A stretch of 64,000 nucleotides of DNA from Aquatica leii (GCA_035610365.1 CM069434.1:97886806-97950805); one strand, 5' to 3'. Counted from the first letter of the stretch, positions 46,558-59,444 are shown. Numbers and translations are program-made. Notes: a model not told the origin generated them from the sequence alone.

Positions 46558-47720
46558 GAGCTGGGCAGTAGTTAACTACAAAGTAGTTAAGCTACTAATC
46601 TAACTACTTTATTGTTGACGATAGTTGTATTCTCTCATTTATTCAAGTTACTTTAATTTAATAATGAACTGTAGTTGGAATAAGTGCTAACTTTTCGTGT
46701 AATCGTATTTAAAAAGTAGTTAGCTTTACTAGTAATTAAACTACTTTATTAGCGGCTTCAATTACATACAATGGCTACTAATTATTCAGCTTGCTTATTG
46801 CAGTTTCACCAGAGTTAAAACGTGTCCTTCAAGTAATGAACAGTAACGCGGAAGTAAACATGGATGTAAAGATTATTCAAAAACATTCTATAAATGCAGC
46901 AAAACCTAATTTGTTTCAAAATGTTAAATGCCTCTGATCTAAACGTTAACAAAGTATTACTTCAACAAAGTTTTTTGATATTGATGAACCTGCTTTTGTC
47001 TAAAAAGTTTTACATTTCTTCTGGATACTGAGAATGAACATGCCTCACCAAAAAGCAAAGTAATAGAACTGGAATTGTTAAAACACCTGGAAGATAACAG
47101 AATTCATATATCTATTTGAGATTATTATTAAAAAATGTCTCATTAGATATAGTACAATTTTACTTTTTTTACCATCAGCTGCTGTCGAGCGATTATTTTC
47201 GTTTTTCACTCACTAAATTCGCTCAAAAGAAATGCATTGGGCTGATGCTCTTTTTGAAAAGTTACTTTTATGAAAAGGAAATGAATATTAAATACCATAA
47301 TACGTTTATTACTTTAAGTTCTTTGTTTTTAGGTTTAGTTTTTTTTTATTAATTTTTTTTTTGAGAATTTCTAATAAAATAGATATACATGAGTAATATA
47401 ATAACAGTAGTTACATTAAAAATTGTTTTACTGTTTTCGTGCTTGAGCGTGATTGATTTACTTTTTCGAGTGTCTATATAGGTACTTATGTTTATATGAC
47501 TAAAAGTGGTATAATATAAATTGAGTCTCAAAACCTCCTTTTTCTACAAGTAGTTGAAAAAACTTATATTTTTGAGAATACAACTGTTGAGTAGTTAGTA
47601 ACTCTAACTCACTTTTCGATTTGACAGTAGTTAGTAGTTAGTAATCTCTACACTACTTTTAAAAAGTAGGTAACTTTAGTTAGTAGTTAACTACTTTCTA
47701 TAAAGTAACTTGCCCAGCTC
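46558..47720 (+). mobile_element. hAT-family element relic
   Basis: Ends carry inverted GAGCTGGGCA (46558) and TGCCCAGCTC (ending 47720). Inside each end are many AGTAGTTAACTAC-like words, the subterminal repeats typical of hAT elements. The interior has hAT C-terminal traces at about 47165-47270 (LPSAAVERLFSF, then WADALFEKLLL), broken by frame changes. A possible 8-bp target pair CTGCAAAC/CTGCAAAT lies at 46549 and 47727, five to six bases outside the right terminus, so it is tentative. Confidence 0.75.
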
Positions 47721-49029
47721 CTTGCGCTGCAAATGTATATTTGTTTTAATTTTTACACTATAAATTGAATGTTTTATATACCTCTCTAAATAAAATCTCG
47801 GAATCGTATTGATTCGAATGAAACAGAGAGGTTTATAAATGTAACACTTTCTAAAAGTGCAACATTTGAAAATTTGTGTAAGACGTTTTTGTAATAACAA
47901 TACTTTTTAGTTTGGTTGCCGTTATTATTGGCGATAAACTTATTAAACGTGCACATCAACGTTTGCTTTTTTAAGCCCGTCAACATCCTTGTCATTTTGT
48001 CATTAGGCGCCGAGTTCGTGGGTTCTGAGCTACTTTTTGAACCCACAGTAATTTTTTATGTGGGTTCCTAGCACCCTGACAATAAAAAATTGGTGCACGT
48101 TGGCAGATTATTAATACATTATTGTTACCCAACAAGTATATATTTTTACAAAACTTGTATCTAATAATATTTCAGAACATTGAACTTTTACAAGGGCTTT
48201 ATGATCTAAGAATAAGTTACCATTCCCGAAAAAGGTACCTGTTATCACGAATGGTCAGCCCATCTGTTTCCTTTTTTATAGCTTTATTCTTTAAAATGCC
48301 CCTAATAAGACTAATAAAAGAAAAGTGATCCCGTAACAAAACTGTTCCAATAAAAACTCAGAAATTTTTCCGCATCTGGTGACAAGCGAGAACGTATACG
48401 CAGTTTTAATGAAATACGACACGCTAATACAATTAATGTACGTTGCAATCTTATACTATTCGACTTCTTTATTAAAAAATCAAAGGAGTTGTCAAAAGAA
48501 ATTAAACAACTTATTCTGGTATCTTTATTACGTTTTTCTACTCGTTTTTCTCTTTCTTATAATTTTAGATTTTAGTAACCAGATAATTTTTCTTATCTGA
48601 ATCACCCATCGACACAAACGCATTATTAAAATAAAATTTCAGCGAAGTTTTTGTTTTTCTATTACAATCAAACTATGTAGGTAAATACCAAAATGTTTTA
48701 GAGTTAACAAATAGCCGCCGCAAAAGAATAACTAATAAGAGATTGAAATTTTATTATAGTTTACATAAGGTTTTATGAAAGTGCACTTATTTTTGTGTTG
48801 TTCCAAACATTTCGGCTAGATTCTTAGACGCACTTTTGAATATTGAAAGTTGCAAGTGAACGACATTTTTCGATTTTGTATTATTTATTTGAATTAGATT
48901 TTATGTAAGTACTAAAATGAAGTGTTTATATACATGATTTTATTGCTTATTAATATTTGTTTAATATTGAAGTAACCAACTATTAGTGTCACAGTATAGA
49001 CAAAGTCGTAATTAGAAAAGTAAAACAAT
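47721..49029. other. Non-coding with a hairpin and a dispersed repeat
   Basis: At 48030-48068, GAACCCACA pairs with TGTGGGTTC in a short hairpin. 48208-48312 is repeated inverted at 56021-56130. No gene is supported. Confidence 0.5.
48208..48312 (+). repeat. Dispersed repeat, inverted copy at 56021-56130
   Basis: The complement of this stretch shares AGTCTTATTAG, GCATTTTAAAGAATAAA, TGGTCTGACC-like and GGTACCT-like words in the same order with 56021-56130. Confidence 0.65.
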
Positions 49030-51420
49030 CGAGCGCAGTTGAGCTATCGGTAAAGGCATCAGCTTCAACAATTTTTAAAATGGATAAAGATAATACCAAT
49101 GCATCCATTAAGCCCGCCATCTAAGTTGATAAAAACAAAACTTTATCACTATCAACAACGCATAAGACAAGTAGTCACAGGGAAAACGTGGTTTTAAAGA
49201 AACATGGAAATCCTCGTTTTCTTGGATTGTTTATTATCAAAAGTACAAAACCAGACTCTGAATGCGTTAACAACGTTACCGATACTGATTATGTATTGTG
49301 TAAAAATATGCAAACATGCTTTCGAACAAAAAACTGCTTATGTTTTCAAATACAAATAAAGATATGGCATTTATTTCATCTGGATTTAGTGTTTTAGGCC
49401 AAATATAATGTGTAGCGTAGAAAGTTATTTTTTTTGCTACATGCGTTGAGAGGGGATGGACATTAACCGAGGGTGGTGAGTGATTGTTAACAGAAAGGAC
49501 AGTTGTCACCCACATCCTAAACGGACAAGTTTGAGTCGATTAGTTTTTAAATAAGGGTTTATAAGAATTTTACAATCAATAAAAATATACAGTCTACATT
49601 ATCAAGTTTCATTCAACATTTAGGGTTTTGGAATAAAGCTTTTGAAAGATTTCAAAGTACACGAAATCGGCTTGTCATCGAGGAAGCAAGTCTTAAAATA
49701 TACACAAAATGAAAAAATAAAATGCAATGTGTCGATGCAGCTCTCATCCTTAAAAAACAAAAAACTTTAGAAGCGCGTGTGGCATTACTTACAATTATTA
49801 ATTCCTCAATTAAATATTTAGTAATTCAAGGATTGGTTATTCGTGGACATACAGATGAAAGTAGTAATTTATTGAGTTTGTTAAACCTTTAGAGCTACAG
49901 ATTGTGATCTTAAGCAATCTGTATCGGATTTGAAGGCTAGAGATAAATATAAATGGATTTATCTCACGATATTGGCAACAAAACTCTCTTACCATAATTA
50001 CTCATAAAGTTCTTAGACATTTTTAGTTGCACAACTAAAAGATGCAAAATACTAATGCAATCATTATCGATGAATCCAGTGACACGTGAAGGAGCAAGTC
50101 TCGATATGTTTTCGATATGTGTCTACTGATTATGATGTCAGAACATTTTGTTTTAGTTTTTACGAAACATTAAATACCCAGTCTGCTGCATTATTGAAAA
50201 TCATTCTTACGACGTGGAAACTAGAGCCATTTTTTGTGCATTTGCCTAGCTCACAATTTGAACCTTGGTTGTCCAGGATAGTGTTCAGCTTCAAACAAAG
50301 TGTCAGAAAACACTTTAAATATCGCTCGAGAAATAATTACATTTGTGCAGAAGTTCTTCCAGAAACGATTAAGGATATTTCTCTCAATTTCAAAATGAAT
50401 AGCGGAAATCTTCTGTCCTTTTGTCCTACTAGATGGACAATTAGATTTTATTTCTATGAACTCAATTTCAAACAAAATTATTCAAGTGTTATAGTAGATT
50501 TTATGCCTGAACTGTCAAAATCTGAAAAAAAATGAAGTTGGGGCAAAAACAAGTGGTTTCCCTGTCCCATTTAGAATCATTTTACTTTTTTTATTATATT
50601 AAATATACTCGTTAAAGTTTTTGGTCACGTCTGATACAACTTAAACAAAGAAAAAAGACAGTGTCATTTCAAAAAGGGTCATTGTCATGTTTAGATCTTT
50701 AAAGACTGTGATAGAATCTTCTCAGAGAGCAAAAAATTGGTTTTAAATTTTTAAGAAACCGTCAACAAAAAGCCATTTCACTTGAATTAAACGAAGCAAA
50801 GCTTCCTCGTCAGCGATGGCTTACGCGGCGATTAGATGATGGCATAGAAGGCTACACATTTAACAGCGTTATAGATTACTATAGGCAGTACAGTTCTTTA
50901 AAATTGTTGATAACGTTGTCTTGTTTAACTTATAGAAATTAATTTAGATAATTTTTTTTGAAAATTGCAGAACGATTCGTGATTGTAAAAACCTAACCAA
51001 GAAGGAAGAGATCTCCATCTGCTAAATTTTTACGCAGACGACATTTGATAAAGAGAGGCTATTGCTTCGAAAAACAATGTTTTTAGAGATCTTACAATCT
51101 CAAAAAAAAAGTTATTTTTGATGAAGTGTTGAGGTTTTGTCAAAGACGATAAATTACTTTAAGAGAAATATTGCCAGAGTTCTGGAAGCTGATTCGGCTT
51201 ATATTAACTGTGCTTTGTTTCAAGATGTACTGCTGAAAGGTTCTTCTCCAGTCTACGTCGTCTGAAAACATATGCGAGATCAACGACTACCCAAATGAGA
51301 TTCTCGAATAATATAGCACATATACATGCTGCATCATTATGTGTTATCAAACATCTGCATTGATGAAGTAGCAGATGCTAACCACATCCGACAGCAAACG
51401 TTTGCACGAAATAATTAATA
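49030..51420 (+). pseudogene. hAT-type transposase pseudogene (DUF4371/zinc-finger MYM-like)
   Basis: Plus-strand fragments in transposase order: MDKDNTNASIKPAI (49079), then KAFERFQSTRNRLVIEEASL, IKYLVIQGLVIRGHTDESSN, VKEQVSICFRYVSTDYDVRT, LLSFCPTRWTIRF, EAKLPRQRWLTRRLDDGIEG and, near 51235, FFSSLRRLKTYARSTTTQMR. This is the layout of the large hAT-derived transposase-like proteins with a DUF4371 block and a C-terminal hAT dimerisation domain. Numerous frameshifts and stops occur. Terminal repeats were not found. Confidence 0.75.
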
Positions 51421-53197
51421 TGGCAATTAAAATGAAACATAAGCCTGTAATTTACATTTTTTAAATAATTTTTGTATAATATAGCATTTATATATACATA
51501 AGTGTGTGTATATATTTTAGATAATCATACTGTATGTAATAACATTTATTCTTATGTTATAATTATAAACAACATTAGTTTTTCATATTTATATTTTCTA
51601 GAAGAAACCCTACAAAGTTTTGCACAAAGTCGGCGCCTATTTGATCATTCTATTTCTTACGGTTGAGAAAGAGTGGTTGTGAAACATACATATGATTTTA
51701 TTATTTGATATTAATTTTAGACAATATATAGCTTGAGGTATTCTTGAGGATATCGTTCGATCCACAGTTTATACGCGTATTTGTGACTGACTGTAGTTGG
51801 CTGATAGTTTTATATTCCACTATCACTTAACTCTATCCCCAATTTATTAGAAGAGGGTTTTACTTGAAACACTGCATTTTATTGAAATTAACTTTGTACT
51901 TACAATAATCACGGCTTTTATGAATGTATATGTCAAATACTTTTGCAAGATTAAAATCTCACCATAATAAATTCTTAGTCTACAAAAAATTAACTTTATC
52001 ATTGAACTATGATTGTTAAACAGTAGGTATACTTTACAGGAATTCATGCTGTTGACCTACTGGAAATCATCAGCCAAGCAATGTCATGATTTTTAAAAAA
52101 ATTAAAAATGTAAAGCTGCAAAAAGAATTGTCTACATCATTTTATAGCTGTCTTTTAAGTTATTTTTATTAGTACATATTTATTTAACACTCTGCACTAT
52201 TTATTATTATATAAAAACCATCTCAAATGGGTGAAGGTACACATAGAGCAGATTTGTCAAAAAAGTATAGAATCTGCTTATTTTCTTTACTAAATTAAAA
52301 TTTTCATTAAAAGCACTATTAAAGTGATTGTTGTATTTAAACTAAAAACAAAAATTCTTTTTATGTCCTTTTATTTTTATGGACTTTTTGTACTAATAAA
52401 AGGTATTGACCTTTGCTATTGAAAAAATGGACAGCCTATTGTTAGAAGATTATAGAAATACATGTTGGGAAAATGAAACGGAAGTATTCTTAAGTTGTTC
52501 TAGGAATATCCTAAAATCTTGATAAATATGAAGATCTATCACCAAGATTATCACTCCTTTCATCTTTACACTTTTAAACAGGAATTTGTTAACGAAGTTT
52601 TTTTTAAAATAAAAACGAGAATGTGTTCCATTTAATTATTAAATTTTTTGTTCATATATTTCGATTAAAGAAATTTAACAACATTCTCTTTGAATAGAAT
52701 AAGAAAACTATACCTACATATTGTGTCTATGCGAATTCAAATTATATAATGCATTACCAACAAGCATGAAACAATTATCATTAGCTAGTGTCTATTTAAA
52801 TCAAAAATTAGAACCCTAAAGCTCAAATGCTTTGTACTCCATCTCAAGAATTCCTCCAACAACTCTAATGATATGTGGTAAAAATTTTTAAATTAACTTA
52901 AATGCCATATTTTATATCTTATTCCCCATTTTCACCTTATCTTTATGTAAAATTGAATTTATTATATGTGACCATGGACGATTGTTTAGTGGTTCGTGTT
53001 GAGATGCTTGAATAAAATTAATTGATTTCAATAAACTTATATTTTAACACACATAAAAATGTAAGTTGAAAAGTGCTAAAACTGGCAAATATACATGTGT
53101 TTACCCTTGTAGATTTGTTCCTTCATCTGCTGGTGTGATAACACAACCTTATACCGGACAAACATTTTCAAAAGAGTATCGAATTGCAGGATACATA
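51421..53197. other. Non-coding AT-rich stretch
   Basis: Nothing recognisable as a gene or repeat on either strand. Confidence 0.4.
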
Positions 53198-54059
53198 AGC
53201 GCGGTCTCACACTGACGTTTTTCAGAAGCGGAACGGGTCAGGGTCGTTTTTGCTCCGCACTCCTATTTTTGCTCTCACACAAGCAGTTTACCCAAGCTAA
53301 AGAGATAATGATTTTTATTTCACTATATAATATTTCAACTCGTTGCGATTGAACTCAAGACGTTTTAACATCAGTACAGTTGCATATTAGCATTACTTGT
53401 AAGAAGCGTTAGTTCTGGATATGTTACTAATATGATAATATACCTTTGTACTTGTACTAAGAAATTGTTGGTTTTGTTCACATATTTTAATGTTTTAAAT
53501 TTTAATTTACGGTAAGACCTGTAGTCCAGATGTGGTGCAAGTTTTTAAGAAAACGTTTTCAAGATACTCATGCGTCTCTGTCATTGCGTGAAAGTGCGTA
53601 AATAATACTGCTTTTTTCTTCTGAGAATGGCACAAAATCATTTTACGCAGTAGCTAATTCGTTTTATCAATTTGTTAGCCAAAAGTTTATAATAAAATTT
53701 TTATAAACAGCAAAAAATTTTAAAAAATAGCTTATATATTGTGTTTAATAATTTTTATTTCACCACCCTTTTCTGTAAGTTTTTATTTTTATTGCATGTC
53801 TTCTATAGATTGCTACATTTTTGATCAAAATTACAAAAATTAATATTTGTGACAAATTGCATTGAAAAACACGAAACAGATTCTAGCGGGCCGTCCGACT
53901 CCGCTCCGCTCAAATTGAACTCGGGCGGATCACGGCGGGTCCCTCAGGCTTGCACCCCGCTTGTGTGTAGAGAGCCTTCATTTGTCCTAATGGTTTTAAT
54001 ATTTTATGGCCAGACCTGACCTGCTCCGCTCCGTTTAAAAACGTCAGTGAGACCGCGCT
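53198..54059. mobile_element. MITE-like element with GC-rich inverted ends
   Basis: Left end AGCGCGGTCTCACACTGACG at 53198 and right end the complement of AGCGCGGTCTCACTGACG ending at 54059. Symmetry then continues loosely (GGAACGGGTCAGGGTC against GGAGCGGAGCAGGTCAGG). The terminal 150 bp on the right is much more GC-rich than its surroundings, with repeated CCGCTCCG words. The interior is AT-rich and non-coding. No target duplication is clear. Confidence 0.75.
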
Positions 54060-54661
54060 GAAGGCTGTTTTTATCACTTGAGGGAGAAATTTACTTCTTT
54101 CAAGTGGGTGGATTACTGTATTTTGTGTCATTGTTATGTTAGAAAAGAAGATAATATAAATCAAGAAAAATGTCGATATATTTAGCTAATTTACGACACG
54201 TTTCAGCACTGTCATTAGTTGAGACTCTTTTGACATAAAAAAGTCTCCAAAAACATCTGGATTTGTAACAATTTTTGAGAACAAGCTGCAACTTTGTGCT
54301 TTAGAACAACTGATAAGTGTAAACATGCATTCGTTTTTTGACTGTTGTGTATTTTACCTACAAGCGTTCTTTTCCTGTATGTTTTCCTGTATAAAGTGAT
54401 AATGCCTAAACAAAGGAAAACAAAAATAGATGAAGGTAAAAACTGGCACAAGATCAGAGAATTCCACATATTTAACAATGCACGTCTGACGTATATTTCC
54501 GTCTATGTATATACAACAATATACAATGTAACGTGTGCGCATGCTTGATCAGCAACTTTTAATTAGATGTGGTTAAGTGGTATTGGAGCCAATCTTGTAA
54601 TAAAACGTTCAAAAGAAATGAACACCGTTTTTTTGTCTTTTGTAGTTTGTATTTAATTTGC
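54060..54661. other. Non-coding
   Basis: Short open frames only, one starting MPKQRKTKIDEGKNWHK at 54402. It ends a few codons later and has no support as a gene. Confidence 0.35.
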
Positions 54662-54665
54662 TTAA

Positions 54666-55777
54666 CACATTCGCTGCGGGACCATAATCCTAATATATCG
54701 ACCTCAAAAACGGATTCATTTTTTCGCTTAAATATTTTTATATATTCAATACAAACATAACTAAATTGTTTAATTCTCGTAATTTGAATTTCCAAGAAAT
54801 ATTTTGAGATAAAAAGTATAAAGGAGTGGCTCAGGCTACCTGCAGTGTGCCAAGTTAAAGAACGGGGATTAGGCTAACTCTCATAACAGATTGACAAGTA
54901 TCTGATTTATTGCCGTCTTTATTAACTTAATAAGTACCATTCTAACTTTAATACCTTCTTAACATATTTATCTCTGGTTTCTCACTCTGTGCTTTTGTAG
55001 GTTTTGTTGACCCTTTAAATTTAGAAAAATATGAGATTTATTGTCATCATTGCTAGCTAGTTAGCATTCACTGTAAATCTTTTGTTACTCTGTAGTCCCT
55101 TACCTGGACCCTTATTTTTGTGGGTTTTAACATATTTTCTTCTCTCTTTCCAATAAATACAATTGCAAAATAAAAATTTGAATTCTTAAAACAGAAGTAA
55201 AATGAACTTGGAAATAATTAACTCAGCAATATTGCTTTATGAAATCGAGAGAGGGAATTAATGATAAGTAACATTATATATTTTGTTATATTATTTATTT
55301 TCCAAGGTAAAATAACTTATATTTATATACAATTTAGAAAATCAAGTCGTTATAGTAATGAATTGCAGTTACCAGAATATTACGAGAAAATAACAAACTG
55401 TGTATCTTCTTATGAATGAAAATGGGCTATTTTTAATGCTAAATACAATTAATAGCGCACGAAAGTTCAAGCAAAAATAAGAAAAAACCTTTCTGAAATT
55501 TTATTATCCCGAAAGACTTAAAGATTTCAAGAACTTCTCCAGAAAAACGAAAAAGTTGCACAATCTTTAAAACCACTTCAGATTAAAGAGAAACAAACGT
55601 CTAATGAAACGCTTTGTAAGAGGAGCTGAAGTGAAAGGAAAACGTAGTATCCCCACCAGAACCCAAAATAAACCGTGCCTTTCATTCTTGTTGAGTAGGG
55701 TGGCTCAGGCCACCTGCAGTGGCGGGAATTAACAACCTGCCAGGGGTGGCTACAGCCACCTTCCGCAGCAGAATGTG
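54666..55777. mobile_element. TTAA-flanked piggyBac-type non-autonomous element
   Basis: Termini CACATTCGCTGCGG (54666) and the complement of CACATTCTGCTGCGG (ending 55777) are directly flanked by TTAA at 54662-54665 and 55778-55781, the piggyBac target site. Subterminal motif GTGGCTCAGGCTACCTGCAG occurs at 54826 and again as GTGGCTCAGGCCACCTGCAG at 55700. Two GGTGGC...GCCACC hairpins lie at 55699-55762. No transposase is recognised inside. Confidence 0.8.
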
Positions 55778-55781
55778 TTAA

Positions 55782-56812
55782 AATTCTAAGCACTATTTGT
55801 TTTTATTACAATCGCTGCCTTCCTGGTTTTGAGCTAACTCCACAACAATTTTTGTAGGTTCCTAGCACTCATAATTTTAAAGTGAAAACTTTTTTGTTAT
55901 TCGACGACATACATTTTTCTAACAGTTGTTTAATTATTCAGAACGTTAAACAAGAGCGGCATACTCTTAAGAATTTATTGTTTTATTGAACAATTTTGTT
56001 ATGCTCGACGTTCTCTTATAAGTCTTATTAGCATTTTAAAGAATAAACCCATAACGAAGCAAATGGTCTGACCTTCCAGTAACGGTACCTGGACCCTTTC
56101 GAGGAAATTCTAGGCTTATTCTTAATTTCAAAAGATCAAAATAAGCGTTATTGCATTTGTATTATTAAAAATTATTTGCATCGTAATGCCATTGCAGTTT
56201 TTGAGAACTACTTAAAAATTATTTCTTTTAGTAAAATCTTTACCAATGCTCATATTGCTTTTCATCGTTGTTATTTTCTTATTGCGGTTAAATTATGTTT
56301 TAAATTAAGCCTTTTTGCAACCTCAATTGCATGACGCCGCAAAACTGAATTGGTTGTTAAACCAAATTTATAGAAAAGTATTCTGTGTTTTTGTTATCTG
56401 GGATTAGTCAATTTAAAAATGTATGTCTCTATTTATAAGTCGAATTTTTGGTTTAGTTGCGTTTTAGCTGTAAATTTAGTATTTGTAAGTTTGTCCGACT
56501 GAATTAAAAAAACCTTTTCTTTAAAATTACACGTAAAATTAAAAAGAAGAATTGCATTACATTTAAAATAATAAAGTTAATGTCACTTCCGGTATGGATA
56601 TAGGTTCTTGAACGTATTTTTATTATAAAGCCAACAACCATCTACCTATATAGAATATTAAAAACAATTTTAATGAAATTATGAGTTGGAAGTATAAAAA
56701 CTTTTTAACGAACGGGCCATGTGAAAAACCCTGTATATAAGCGTTGATTGTATATAAAAGTATAAAATTTCGACTGTTTTACGAAATCAAAATACAGATG
56801 TTGATTTGACCT
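55782..56812. other. Non-coding with part of a dispersed repeat
   Basis: Contains 56021-56130 (listed separately). The word ACCCTGTATATAA at about 56730 resembles the TATACAGGG words at 1775 and 60913 seen at ends of many insect repeats. No gene. Confidence 0.4.
56021..56130 (-). repeat. Dispersed repeat, inverted partner of 48208-48312
   Basis: See 48208-48312. The word GTTCCTAGCAC also appears near both copies (48064 and 55858), so the repeat unit may be larger and more diverged. Confidence 0.6.
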
Positions 56813-56815
56813 TTA

Positions 56816-57087
56816 GGCTAAGTCCTCATGAACGCAATCAGCGCGGATATGCGGGAAACTTTAAACGATTTGATTGGTTAAGCATCAGCCATATTTATTA
56901 AAAGACAGCTTCCTTGTCGTTACGCAAAAAGTTCGTTAATGTTGAACTTTTTGCGGATTCCGTTGCTTATGTACAGAAACAAACATAACAGGGATCACAT
57001 TGGTACGTTCCGCCCAGAATAGCGGAAAATGACCGCAATAAGGTCGTTACGCTTTTCCGGATTGTTTACGCTCATGAGGACTTAGCC
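56816..57087. mobile_element. PIF/Harbinger-type MITE, 272 bp
   Basis: Inverted ends GGCTAAGTCCTCATGAACG (56816) and the complement of GGCTAAGTCCTCATGAGCG (ending 57087) are flanked by TTA at 56813-56815 and 57088-57090. A 3-bp TWA target is the PIF/Harbinger signature. The interior is comparatively GC-rich with several CCGC/GCGG words and no coding frame. Confidence 0.8.
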
Positions 57088-57090
57088 TTA

Positions 57091-58065
57091 GTTTAATTAC
57101 CATTATTATTATCTTTTATACTAGATCTAGATGCTTGTGAAAATTTTGCAAAATAATTTCAATAATCTAAAAAGAAATGTTTCGTTACTTTATATTACGC
57201 TTACGTTAAATCTCTAATTGAACTCTGGAAATGAATAAATACAAATATGCTAATTTTATTTACTTACATAACTATAATTTAAGGTAATTCACACAGAATA
57301 AAAAAATATTCTATATTTTTTACTTATTTCTAATAAATAGAGAGTATGCAATCCACCATACACTCCAAGTATGACAGTAGACGCTAAATCAAACGCTAAT
57401 TGGCGATCTTAGAAAAGAAAATTTGATTTGCAATAAAACTAATTATAATATGTAACAAACTGAAAATGACAAAAATAAAACATATTTTTTTAAATTTAAA
57501 TACAAAAAATGTTAACTATACAAAAATATAATGAGTCTAATTTGTAATAATATAAATTTCAAGATATTTTAATTTAATAAATTTGAACGTAATGTTACTA
57601 TATAACAAGTAAAGTTAATTTACATGCAAAAAATTAGCTATTGTGTAATCGAAGGAGTATAAGATATTTGAACACATTTCAGAAACACATTTTTGGGTAC
57701 TACTGGAAATTCGAGAGGTAAGGTTATGTATAAAAATTTGACATTCAGGCGAACGTACTGTTTCCTGTCAGCATTTATGATGCTTAATAACAGAAACAGT
57801 TCTTATCCACGATGAATGCAGAAAAACTTAACACGTGCATCGATTGTTAATCCAGTCCCCTTGGATCCCACTTCTGATTTTTTGTAAACACCTCAAGAAA
57901 TAAATCTCCAACTCCAAGAAGAAACAGTATATTTTAACTAACACCCTATACATCCCTTCGCCTGATCAACGACAACTAAAAAACTAAACATAATGCCAAC
58001 ACCATATCGTGTTGCCAACTTATTTGTTGGCAGCAAATGATGAAAAAATACAAATGCTTCCCTAC
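57091..58065. other. Non-coding AT-rich stretch
   Basis: No gene found. A nested set of inverted words (GCCAACAC, GTGTTG, GCCAAC, GTTGGC) lies at about 57992-58033, right next to the edge of the inverted repeat that follows. Confidence 0.45.
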
Positions 58066-59425
58066 AATATATTCCTTATTTAAAAATGAGTAATAAAATA
58101 ATTGAATTGTTACCACAACAATAATCTTGTAGCTCTTATTCTGATTCTTCCATTTATTTTCGCTGCTCTTACAGCTAAATTCCTGAAGCACGACTTAATC
58201 TCTGCTCCTCTTACTCCTCTCTACGTTGGTTGAATTTGTTGGTAATAGATTTCACCAAACACTTTTAAATTATACTAATAATTTTGAAAATATGTCTTGA
58301 TCCAAATTTGTATTTATAAAAAACTAACTACAATTATTGTTTCTGACTGTATAATCTTTAATTGGCAAAGTCGGCATCAGGTAGATGAATTGTGTAACCA
58401 AAATCTACCTTAAAACTTTTAAATTAATTATTGTTATAATCAGAATTTAGTTTTTTGTAAATAAATTTAAAAAAATGCAGCTAATCCCTATTGAATCTTA
58501 ATAGTAGCACGCCTTCCTGACTTCGATTATAACTACTTTTCTAGGTTCAATCAAAATTTCTAAGTGCGAATGTGAATATTAGATATAGTATTATTAGTGG
58601 GTAATAGACCTTGGCTAAAAAAATTTGTTCTTACTCTATAGTGTTAATTTCACAGCGTCTTCCGACTCCACAAATTTAATTTCTAAAGAGTTATTTTCCT
58701 TGTATCATTAAACTTTTCTGTCACTTATTTAAAAAAAAAAAAAAAAATGCCCTGTATAAGCAAGAAATTACATGTTAAATATGAAAAAAATAGCTCAGAG
58801 AGAGTGCAAAAAAACCGTTCCAGTTAAGTTACCTCTTATAGTAAGGTTAACGCACTGTTGTAACAGATACTTTTTTTCCTAGTATTCTAGATACAGATAC
58901 AGATACTTTTCATAAATTGTATCTAGATACAGATAAGATATCTTTTTCAAAAAAAAAGTATCTAGATACAGTTACAGATACTTCTAAGAGAGTATCTAGA
59001 TACATGTCATGATACACATTTTTAACAAAAAATCCTCATGAAATAGTAGTTTCACGTAACAAGAGTCGAAATTGAAATATAATTAGGATTGGCCATTACT
59101 TAAAAACATAGGTTCAAGTGCGTAATGATATAATCTGTGTATTTTATTTGATAGTTATTAAGAGGGGGCTCCACAGCACGAATTCCTCGAGATATGGCGC
59201 TATACTGGTGAAATCAAATGTGATTTTAAATCATCTTTTTAGCTTATTATAACGCAAAAATTTTCATAAAAAACTAAAAGCTTACTTTAAAGACTGTTCT
59301 TAGCTTTTGGGACTAACACTGTTTTTTATAGAAATAGTAGTTAGTATAAGACCACAATAAATGATTAAATATTGAAAATTTCGAATTTGTAAACCATCCC
59401 CTGCCAAATTTAGCGGTGCTAAATT
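58066..59425 (-). repeat. Inverted, internally shortened copy of a left-half repeat
   Basis: 58066-58855 matches the complement of 1678-2425 and 31526-32254. 59145-59425 matches the complement of 28850-29135. The order and orientation agree with the sequence 28850-32254 read backwards. There the two blocks are about 2.4 kb apart, with a MITE-like element within that span, whereas here they are about 290 bp apart. A T-run/A-run of 17 and the GTATCTAGATAC array fall in or near the shortened middle. Confidence 0.75.
58868..59010. repeat. GTATCTAGATAC palindromic word array
   Basis: At least five occurrences of TATCTAGATAC or CTAGATACAGATAC-type words in about 140 bp, for example at about 58889, 58919, 58967 and 58991. 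The words are self-complementary, so the array pairs with itself. Similar clusters are known as subterminal sites of some hAT elements; whether this is one is not shown. Confidence 0.75.
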
Positions 59426-59444
59426 TTATAATAGCGAAGGCTTC

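Noticed and set aside
47116-47352. 78-codon small membrane-like protein
   Set aside because: The frame crosses the hAT transposase remnant; the sequence makes better sense in the neighbouring frame (AAVERLFSF).
48379-48600. 73-codon hydrophobic open frame
   Set aside because: AT-driven Leu/Phe/Ile/Tyr composition, no start context, no homologous copy.
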